A stretch of DNA of 64,000 bases from Montifringilla adamsi. Its lineage: Eukaryota; Chordata; Aves; Passeriformes; Passeridae. The notes under the pieces were generated by a model, which did not search any database, was not told the DNA's origin, and was given only the letters and a program-made list of their open reading frames with translations. Location: contig JAGGNK010006002.1 of the NCBI GenBank assembly GCA_017590115.1, forward strand, positions 396,329-460,328, in the 5' to 3' direction. The number at the start of each line of letters is the position of its first letter. Within the stretch, counting starts at the first letter, position 1. Made by a program: the position numbers and the translations under genes. Below are positions 55,473-64,000 of this stretch, one piece after another.

Positions 55473-56956
55473 TACCCCTGGAATTGCTGTATATTCCAGC
55501 AGCACTCTCTGCAGACTGGCACAGGCATTCCAGAGGTGCTTTATGGTGGATATTTCACTGCCTCTTTCCTTTCAGGTCAGGAACAGAATCTGTTCCAGGA
55601 ACAAAAATCTTTCTAGAAAGCCCAGGGAAGGATTTATGGCCCAGCAGTGCTAAGCAGCTTCAGTTTGCCTTGACTTCTGTTTAAATTCCTGGGCTTCCCA
55701 GACATCTTCAGACTTTCTTCTCTCAAGCCACTCTTCAAACTCATCAGAAAGCAGGCTTCCATTTGGGCAGCAAATGCCAGTCCTGTAAGCCCTGCTTTGA
55801 TCTCAAACCCAGCTTTTTTTTTTTTTTTTTCCTTCCTGATGGAGTCATCACACACTTGCTTTGGGTGTTGCTGGCACTTCTCTGCTCAGTGCATTGATTC
55901 CATCCCAGCCATGTCCTTGGGATCAGAAAAAAGACAGGATTACTCACCACACGTCTCTGTTGATGAGTTCTCCTGAATAGCTTTTATTTCAACAAAATGG
56001 AGCTTCTAAAGAAAAGCCTCACTACTGACAGTTTTCCTCCTGGCTTCTCCTGGAGCAGGGCCAGCTCTGGGTTTGATCTGCATTTGAACCCCTTTGAGGG
56101 GAAGGAGCTGCTCCAGTTTCCCTCCCTGCAGTCCCAGTATCTTGGATCACCCATGTCCATGGCTCCCTTGCCATTATTCAGCTCCATTTCACAGGGCTCT
56201 GGTTGGAATGCTGAGGCTGTTCCTGCCTGGGCTCCTGAAGGCACTTCAGGGCAAGCAGAGCATCCTTGACAGAAGTTATTCCGTGTCTTTTGCCTCAGGC
56301 ATTGTCTGGCTCCAGCAGTAACTGCAGGTTGTGCCGTTTCATTACTGAAGAACTTTTGCTGCACGGTATTCAGGACATGAACTGTGGGGATTTCTCATCT
56401 CAGGAGTTTAATTACCTCTTTGATTGAAGCAAATGTTGTATCAACTGGAGAGAGGGAGGTCAGAGTTGGAATGATCTCCTCATAACCAGATTAGAAGTGC
56501 AGCTCCTGTATCAGCCATTGGCTACTAATGAGGAATTTCAGATTCACCAGCTTCAAAGTAAACTCCAAAATGCAGCTGAACAGTTCCAGAATGGAGATTT
56601 GACTTTGTTGCTCTGCATTTTGCACCATGCCCCTTTTTTCTCTCCCTTTTGAGCTGTTTGATACTGTCTGTGTTCCTTGTGCTCTGGAAACTGCATCAGA
56701 GCTTTGGGAGCTGCAGTTGGATGATGAATGTGATTAAATGAGCCAGAGGAGCTGGTTTCTCTCTGCTTGGTCTTGGACTTGGCTCAGCTTCCTTATAAGG
56801 GATTACAAAGAGCTCCCCAGGTCAGGGGGTACGGCTTGGTGCTATTATTTATTTATTGTCCCACTGTCCCAGCCCTGCCACATTCCCCACAACACTAAAT
56901 CCACCCCACCCTCCGGAGCAAGGGGGCAGGGGGGATAAAATTCCCTAAGAAATGTT
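55473..56956. other. Unique sequence, no gene seen
   Basis: A 17-base T run lies at 55813-55830. The minus-strand frame 55984-56364 has no domain. Confidence 0.5.
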
Positions 56957-57042
56957 GCAACAACAACAACAACAAAAACCCCAAACAAACAAAAAACAAA
57001 AAAACAACAACAACAACAAAAATACAACAACAACAAAAAAAA
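56957..57042 (+). repeat. A-rich (CAA)n low-complexity tract
   Basis: CAACAACAACAACAAAAACC, AAACAAACAAAAAACAAAAA and further CAA runs. Complementary in type to 26770-26846. Confidence 0.93.
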
Positions 57043-57894
57043 GTTGGGGGGAAGAAACTTCAGACATTCCTTGCAGCTGGAAAATTTCAATGTAAACCTC
57101 TGGTGTGGTGGATCAGGAAAAGGCTGGACACTGGGAAACCAGGCCTTAGTCCGACTTGGTGTGTCCAAAGCTGAAGCTTTTCAGCCCTGGAGACAGAAAT
57201 ATTGGAGGATTCCTGAGCTCCAACCTCAGTGCAAACTCATGCTGAGCTCTATTGCACTGCCAGAGCTCCCTACAACTCAAAAATCAGAGAGGAAAAGTTC
57301 AGCAACAAAATTTGCCCCATGGTTCTCATCTTTAAAATTCTTGAGTCAGGTCCTTCAGAGCTCTGAAATTTCTTGGTGAGAATTCAACCCCTGAGTGCTT
57401 GAGGCTGGGAATCCAATAACTGAAGGTACTTACAACATGCCTAAAAGTAGGAATTCACTAACTAAAGTCTGCTTTGCATCACAACTCTGAAGTTTGAGTG
57501 CCTTGAAGATCAAATTGTTCAATAAGAAACATCCTGGAGGGTAGGGATTTCTTTTTCTGAAGTTCCCTCGAGTATTTAATGGACCAGAATTTCCCTCCAC
57601 AAACACCCAGACTTCCTCCTGTTCCCACTCCATTGCAGCAGGATTTCACCAGCTCCTCTCAAGAGTAAAATACTCATTCCATGACCTTTCAGGAGGAATT
57701 CAGCTCTTTCAAGGGACATTTTCTCCTATACCCACCCCCTCCCTTGTGAGGGCCGCTCTCCTGCCAGGCTGATTTCCTGAGCAGAAAAACAGCTGAAAAA
57801 GGCACCTCAGCCCAGCTTTGGAATGTCCTCCAGGAGAATCCTTCCAGCCTTAAAGCCCCTGCACATCTTCATAGCACCAAGTATGGAATCAGAA
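57043..57894. other. Unique sequence, no gene seen
   Basis: Ordinary composition with short frames only. Confidence 0.5.
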
Positions 57895-58295
57895 AATGGA
57901 ATCTCAGACTGGTTTGGCTTGGAAGGGAACTTAAACCCACCCAGTGCCACCCCTGCCATGGCAGGGACACCTCCCACTGTCCCAGGCTGCTCCCAGCCCC
58001 AGTGTCCAGCCTGGCCTTGGGCACTGCCAGGGATGCAGGGGCAGCCACAGCTGCTCTGGGCACCCTGTGCCAGGGCCTGCCCACCCTGCCAGGGAACAAT
58101 TCCTAATTCCCAATCTCCCATCCAGCCCTGCCCTCTGGCAGTGGGAGCCATTCCCTGTGTCCTGTCCCTCCATGCCTTGTCCCCAGTCCCTCTCCAGCTC
58201 TCCTGGAGCCCCTTCAGGCCCTGCCAGGGGCTCTGAGCTCTCCCTGGAGCTTCTCCTCTCCAGGTGAGCACCCCCAGCTCTCCCAGCCCTGGAGT
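57895..58295 (-). mobile_element. CR1 LINE 3' fragment (longest of the young type)
   Basis: CTTGGAAGGGAACTTAAACC, CCATGGCAGGGACACCTCCC, CAGGGAACAATTCCTAATTC, GGCAGTGGGAGCCATTCCCT, CCTGGAGCCCCTTCAGGCCC and CTCCTCTCCAGGTGAGCACC. It joins the parts seen separately at 2584 and 8713, which proves they are one element type. Confidence 0.94.
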
Positions 58296-59523
58296 GAGCT
58301 CTGTGCTGGGGTCCCATGTCCCCCCCACAGGGGGACAATCCCGTCCCTCAGTCTGCTCCCACTCCCTTTGGGTGTAGCCCAGGGTGTTTGGCCTCCTGGG
58401 CTGGCACTTCAGAAAGCTGGCTCATGTCCCTTTCCCTTCTCCCATTATTCTGTCAGTGTGGGCAGGACAGGGACGGGGACAGGGAGAGGGACAGGGACAT
58501 CCTGCCTGGCCCAAGAGGACAAACAGGAGCCAAATCCTGCCTGAACAAAGTGAAACAGGTTGTAACAACGCCAGAGCTCCAACCCCAGCCCAAATCTGGC
58601 CTGAATTCTCCAGAGTGCACTACCTGCATCCTCCACTGCTCCCCCTGCCAAGGCAGTTGCCAGCAGGATGCTGCAGGGTGTCACCCAGGGTACCACAGCT
58701 GCCACCTCCGGGCCACACTGGCTCCAAACAGGTCCCAGTTGCCACCAGAGCTGCAGACAGACAAAAGACTCTGGGCTGTCACCACAGAAGCTGCTCTGGG
58801 TTCAGCTGAGGTGGGGTAGGAACTTCCCAGCTCTGCCATCAGCTGGCACCACTGATCAGATCCTTGCTGTCTAACCTGGTTCTGTCAGAACAGCTTTAAA
58901 AAATTCAACAAACAAAACCCTACCATTAGCAATGTTTTAAGCTAATCCAGATCATTTTGATAGAACTGGGCTAGGGAGCAATTCCAGCTGTCACAGCAGG
59001 AGCAGGGCTGGCCCCTGGCCAGGGACAGGGCTGTGGGCAGGTGGAGCAGGACACGGAGCTGAAACTTTTCCTTGAGGAGCTGGGGGTGGCCTGGCAGGAC
59101 AGGGCTGGGCCAGCCCTGGGTGTCCAGGTGGCTGCAAAGCTGTTCCACGGGCAGGGCCACACCAAGACTGGGCCTGCCCAGGGTGCAGAACAGGACAGCA
59201 ATTAAACCTTCAGGTCACAGCTTGCCTTGCGCCCCAAGCCTGTGCCCGAGGGGGCTCGGCCAGCCAGGACCCCGGCTGTGCCCTGGTGTGGAGGCTGAGG
59301 GCTGAGCGTGGTGGGAAGGGCACTGAACTGTGCCACCATCACTGCTGAGCACTGCTGGGTGTGACGTTATCAGGGGGACAGCCGCATTCTGGTGATGATT
59401 CACCCTGGGCTCACGGGGCTGGATAATTCAATGTTTCAGTGACACCACGCAGGAGTTCAGGCAGAGCAGCAAATGCTGCCTCAGACTCAGCTCCCAGCCC
59501 CGCTCACAAACCTGCATCTGGGT
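58296..59523. other. Unique sequence with a short GGGACA repeat
   Basis: 58465-58500 holds about six GGGACA/GGGGAC units. Frames up to 167 codons lack domains. Confidence 0.5.
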
Positions 59524-59612
59524 ATCACAGAATCATGGAATCAGGGAATTGTTAAGACTGGAAAAGACGTTTAAGATCATCAAGCCAAACCATCAAGCTG
59601 ATGTGATGTTCC
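59524..59612 (-). mobile_element. CR1 LINE 3' end, older type
   Basis: TATCACAGAATCATGGAATC, TTAAGACTGGAAAAGACGTT and AAGATCATCAAGCCAAACCA. Confidence 0.88.
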
Positions 59613-61375
59613 TTGAGCAGCCCAGCTGTTCCCACCACTGTGATAATAAAGAGTTCAGCTGTAGTGAGAGGAATCCTTGACCCAATTAAGTATATCCTAA
59701 GTCTAGGTAGGGGTAAATGGGTGAGGACACAATTCCCTGTGTGCAGGCGAGGCCCTGCAACACAAAACCTTTAAGGAGCAGATTTCTGGCTGTGCATTAA
59801 TTAGAAGTGGGGACAAATCTTTTATGTAGGTGCCAATCTCACCTCAGCTGTGGCCACTTCCAGTCAGTGGAAAGTCAAAGCAGTGCACACCACCCACAAA
59901 TCCCCCAGGGACTTCTGACTAACAACAGCCTCCCTTCTGACCAGCTGTTGGACACCTCTGCTCCACCAGCTGTGCTCACAGCAGTGACCTTGCCCTGGCA
60001 CTGCTGGACTTGGATAAATTCATTTTGGCTCTGCCTCGGGCCTGGCTGTGCCTCACAGACAAGAATTTCTGTGCTCCTGCAGCAGCTCCTCCCGCTGCTC
60101 CACCAGCCCCAGTTCAGCCAGCTCTGGCCCCACCGGGAGTCAGAGCTTTTGAGTGGATTAGCAGCAGATCTCTGCAGCTGCCTGGGGATAACAGAGGTGG
60201 CTCCGGAGCTCTGCACCTTAAAAGCTCCCTCAGTGCTTCAGACAGAGCTGGGAGGGTTCTCTCCAGGCTTCCTCCCACATTTCCATGCAAACAGGTTTGT
60301 TTATCCTTTGTAAACACAGACAAATCCAGCAAAAATTGGCCTTCTTGACTCGAGGAAGTAATTTGGTGTTGCAGCAATTGTCAGACACGGTGGCACCATC
60401 TGCCACGCTCACATGACTGCAATTTGCCAGACACTGCATCACCTCTCTGTTTCCAATTATCCTTTTCCTCTGAACAAAGCCTGTCTTTAACACAATGCTG
60501 GTACATCCAAGGGAAAGGAGGAATAATAATCACTGTTTACCATTATCCAGCAATACATTATTCATGCTTCCCTCTCTTAGCAAAAATCTTCCTTAACATC
60601 AAGTGGTACATATTGGAGGGGAATGGTCGAGCCTCTGGGATTCCAGATGCCTTTGCACTGCTGCCATTAGCATAGGCTCTCAGATTAATCAGGATATTCA
60701 TTAGGGAGCAATTGCACTGCAAGGACTTCTTGGGGAGCAGGTGCAGTTTCACCTGGAGTGGGAGCAGAGCACCAGGAGCAGCTCCTGTGGCAGTGGCACA
60801 GGGACCTGGCCCCCAGTGCCACAGAGCCTGGTAACCCAGGCAGGGCCACAGCAGTGCCAGGGCGTGCTCAGGGCTCGGCACACTCCAGGGCTGGCCACAG
60901 TAACTCCCTTCAGGACCATGGAACCTCAGGTCAGGTCCAGAGCCCATATTACAATGCCAGCGTTTCTCAAGGATCACACACGCTCCAGGCACAGCTCCAG
61001 CTGCTGGGATGGGATTGTCCAACTGCCAGGTCACAGCCTGCAGGCTCCCAAGCAGCCCTGGAACACCTCTGCACCAACAGCAGTAAAGAAGTCACAGGCA
61101 GGTGCCAAAAACCAAACCAAAGCAGGCAGGGAGCTGGGCAGAAGATTCCTCGAGCCAAGTGCTGCCTCTGTCAGGCTGCTCTAGCCATGGAAAAGAGATC
61201 CAACAGAACTTAGGTGGGATCACTCACACAGAGACACAATGCTGAGGCCATAAAATGTCTTAGCTAGAAATGAAAGGCTCACTGAATTGAGATGAAAGGC
61301 AGAAACTTTCAGGGTGAAAGAAGACCAAGATATTAATAAATGTATTAATAAAAAAGCGGAAAGATGGCTTTTGCC
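59613..61375. other. Unique sequence with an AT-rich block
   Basis: 60530-60720 is repeat-free with CAATACATTATTCATGC, GCCATTAGCATAGG and CAGATTAATCAGGATATTCA, a possible noncoding conserved element. Frames of up to 168 codons lack domains. Confidence 0.4.
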
Positions 61376-61530
61376 CAGAGGGGCTGTGGACTCCACATCC
61401 CTGGAAATGTGCCAGGCCAGGCTGGATGGGGCTTGGAGCAGCCCAGGACAGTGGGAGGTGTCCCTGCCATGGCAGGGGTGGCACTGGGTGGCCTTTAAGG
61501 TCCCTTCCCACCCAAACCATTCCCTGGTTG
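61376..61530 (+). mobile_element. CR1 LINE 3' end
   Basis: GGCTGTGGACTCCACATCCC, GCCAGGCTGGATGGGGCTTG, CCATGGCAGGGGTGGCACTG and CCAAACCATTCCCTGG. Confidence 0.92.
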
Positions 61531-62539
61531 TCAGCAGGGACCAAGGGACGTGGTGCATTCCAGGTTTTGTGATGTCTCCAGCTAAGGACAAACAGCTTTC
61601 CCAGCTGAGACATTTCAGTGCCATTCCCTGAGGAGCCAGAGGGATTTTTGCTGTTTCCAACTGGCAGGAATTGTGTGGGAAGGATGGTGGAGGACACAGG
61701 GCTGTGCCATGGCCCTCACACCATCACCTGCCACGCTCTAATGACTCCTCCATTAAATCTTAAAGGGCTTCTGCATAAAACAGAAGGGCAAGGACTTAAA
61801 GTTTAACAACTGTGACCTTTCACAGCCAAACAAATCCCCCAGCCAAAGGAAAACTTCCAGTACTTCCTCAGTCCTAGGAACTCTCCAGGCTTCCTTAGTC
61901 CTTGGAATAGGTCCCAGTGCAGGTTTTCCTCCAAATTTATTCTTGCAAATAGCAAAGGCAGCTGTTTGCAGCAACCAAAATCCACTGTCTTTAGCCAATT
62001 TCTGGAAAAGATGTTTTAATAAACTTGTTCAGCCAGAATGACCCAACCCCTGGGACAAGGCTGGTGCCTCCAGCTGCTCCAACATTCATATCAAATCTAA
62101 ATCTAGAAGAATAGAAACACAAGGAAGTGCAGATTGGTCCTGCCTCTCCTACCAAGCCTTGCTCAGCTGATTCTGGGGTGAGTAGAGGCTTGGTGAGTAA
62201 AGAGGAAGAATTGCCTTTGGTTCAGAGCAAAGCTGGCACATCCTAAAAGGTCTTCCTTAGCTGGAAGTGCTGGAGGTGAAGCAGAATTCCAGACAGGGGA
62301 AATAAGGCCTGCACCCTCCTGGGCCAATTCTGTCTCTGTTTCATCACCAGAAAAATTCTGATCTTACAATGAAACCAGGAAAACTTGTGCACTTGAAAGC
62401 TTCTGTAAAAGCAAAACTGTAACTTCTGCTGAAATTATTCCATTGGGAATTTCTGCCAAAAAATAACACAAGGAGAGAGAGAGAGTGAGAGCCAGAGAGG
62501 GCTCTGTGCTTTAAACATTCAGCTGTTCCTAATCCCCAT
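61531..62539. other. Unique sequence, no gene seen
   Basis: A short (GA)n stretch lies at 62470-62490. Nothing else was recognised. Confidence 0.5.
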
Positions 62540-62915
62540 CCCTATAGACTGCTCTGGAAACCTCAATCTTGGTTGTTTCAAATTCCACCTTGTAAACATC
62601 CAATTTATTGAAGCTTTATTAAATGCAATCTACTCTTCATTCTCAGATTTGCAAACCTATTACAAGCTGCAAATGATCTTTTATTGATTTTTCCCTTTAT
62701 AGACTTGTTGTTTCTTATTTTGTTTACCTGGGAGCTGAAGGCCTGCTGGACAGAAGGCTCATTTACTGCAAGCTGGATGAAAATAAGTCCAGCAGTAGCT
62801 GCTTAATTGTTTTGAATTATTATTGTTAATTGGGATTGTGTATTTGTTTCACTGAAAGGCAGTGATTTAATTGAACTGTACCTAATTAGCAGCAGTTTTG
62901 ATTACCGGGAGCTTC
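62540..62915. promoter_or_regulatory. AT-rich block dense in TAATT cores, possible enhancer
   Basis: No repeats and no frame. GCTTAATTGTTTTGAATTAT, GTTAATTGGG, GATTTAATTGAACTG and CCTAATTAGCAGCAG cluster within ~110 bases (62800-62900), with AT-rich sequence upstream. Homeodomain proteins bind TAATT cores, so this is a reasonable enhancer candidate, but neither conservation nor activity can be seen here. Confidence 0.35.
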
Positions 62916-63135
62916 GAGTGGCACCTACCCGAAGCAAACAGAGCCTTGAGTGAATGTTTTGCCAGACATCACCAGAGGAGACAGAGGTGACGTTGGTGTT
63001 GGGGAAAACAGAAGGACAAACAAGGGATGGAGAAGAACAGGGAATTCCTCCCAAGCAGGAGCACCTGAGTCTGAAAGGAGAGGGGGAGGATCCACGAGGA
63101 GCTCGGGGTGTGGAGCTCAAGTTCCATCCCTTAGG

Positions 63136-63228
63136 TCACAGAACCATCACCACTGGAAGAGACCTTCCAGTTCAGCCAGTGCCACCATCAGCACCGTAAC
63201 CCAAAAAACCACCCCATTCCCAAGGCCA
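63136..63228 (-). mobile_element. CR1 LINE 3' end, older type
   Basis: TCACAGAACCATCACCACTG, GAAGAGACCTTCCAGTTCAG and CACCGTAACCC match an old CR1 end on the minus strand. Confidence 0.75.
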
Positions 63229-64000
63229 CGGCCTGGGGGAAGCTCCAGACAGCAGTTTTCTCTGCAGCACAAGCTGCTATCATTCACCAGCTGGCAGAGC
63301 TGTGCTCAAACCACATCTCGGATGGTTCTGAGGGAAGGAAGCCGCTGACAGAAAGGCCAAATGTGTCACAGGGAGTGTCCTCGGGGTCGCATTATTTGGA
63401 AGGGAAGTTGCCTGGCTCCTATCACTGAAGAATCTCTTCTGGGAAGGAAAACATCATTACTGCAGTATTGAATTGCACGGAGAGATTTACTATCTAATTT
63501 AAAGATGCAGGGATTTATTTGTTAATTGTAATAAACAGCAAGATCATTACACTCCAGCCTCCAAAGCAGCAGCGCCTCGTAGACAGGGAATAAAAACTGA
63601 TTTCATTCACTTTCAGGGCAGAAGTTCATCAGGGAGGTGCCAAGAACTGAGAACAAAACCATCACTCCCCCTCTGCCAGAAAATGTCTTTTAATGGGAAC
63701 AAACACATGGGGAAAGAGGCTCTTCCTTTGGAAGGCCCAGCTAGTTCCTGGGAGCACCACACAAGGGGTTCTAAGATTTTGTTTGATTTCTAATGATGTT
63801 ACTCTGATTTATTGGCCAGTAAATTAAACTCAATTCCCCAAGCTGGGTCTGTTTTCCTCAAGGCAGGAAATGTTGGCTGATCTCTCCTTGTCCTTATCCC
63901 GACCCAGAGCCTTTCATCCCATTTCCTCTTCCCTGTCCACTTGGGAAGGGCAGGGACAGAGCAGCTTTGGGAGCACCTGGAATCCAGCCACAGCCAACCC
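63229..64000. other. Unique sequence with an AT-rich block
   Basis: 63400-63560 contains TATTGAATTGCACGG, CTATCTAATTTAAAG and TTGTTAATTGTAATAAACA, resembling the block at 62540-62915. No gene seen up to the window end. Confidence 0.4.

Overview
This window looks like intergenic or intronic DNA from a bird, probably a songbird. The vertebrate and avian assignment rests on about 40 pieces of the CR1 LINE family, many ending in the typical ATTCCATGATTC-like tail. It also rests on solo long terminal repeats (LTRs) of endogenous retroviruses, and on the absence of SINEs or prokaryote-like gene packing. The songbird part is an inference. I found no protein-coding gene I would defend. Nearly all long reading frames are translations of CR1 or of tandem repeats whose period is a multiple of three. 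One short stretch (53455-53561) has the shape of an internal exon and is listed with low confidence.

Layout. 1-13 kb: scattered 3' ends of CR1 on both strands, a solo LTR (about 4138-4578), a probable LTR 3' end (about 6840-7083), a 12-bp-based minisatellite (7782-8337) and a CATC microsatellite. 13.4-14.9 kb: a CR1 followed by a near-perfect 561-bp tandem duplication, each copy ending in a 51-bp VNTR. 15-23 kb: mostly unique, with a dispersed repeat pair (15.4 and 18.6 kb), CR1 pieces, a second LTR of the same family (about 21190-21618) and a nested CR1. 23.3-24.0 kb: a G-rich GGTCA minisatellite. 24-29 kb: mainly unique sequence.

29.05-31.7 kb holds the longest mobile element, a minus-strand CR1 with remnants of ORF1 (SGNH/GDSL esterase) and ORF2 (reverse transcriptase). 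It lost most of its endonuclease, carries an internal 114-bp tandem duplication, and is cut off in the reverse transcriptase where it meets a CR1 piece in the opposite direction. 34.4-34.8 kb: a third LTR of the same family. 36-48 kb: more CR1 fragments and a possible further LTR. 48.2-48.7 kb: a 21-bp minisatellite. 48.8-50.1 kb: a block of odd composition (T-rich, then CpG-containing) that may be retroviral. 50-64 kb: CR1 fragments alternating with unique AT-rich blocks, some rich in homeodomain-type TAATT cores that could be conserved enhancers.

Nothing here forms a pathway. The window records insertion, nesting, solo-LTR formation and unequal exchange in tandem repeats. The best leads are the young 561-bp duplication, the minisatellites carrying regularly spaced receptor-like half-sites, the 48.8-50.1 kb block, and the candidate exon and enhancer-like blocks. 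All homology calls are from memory and by eye; no alignment or database search was run.
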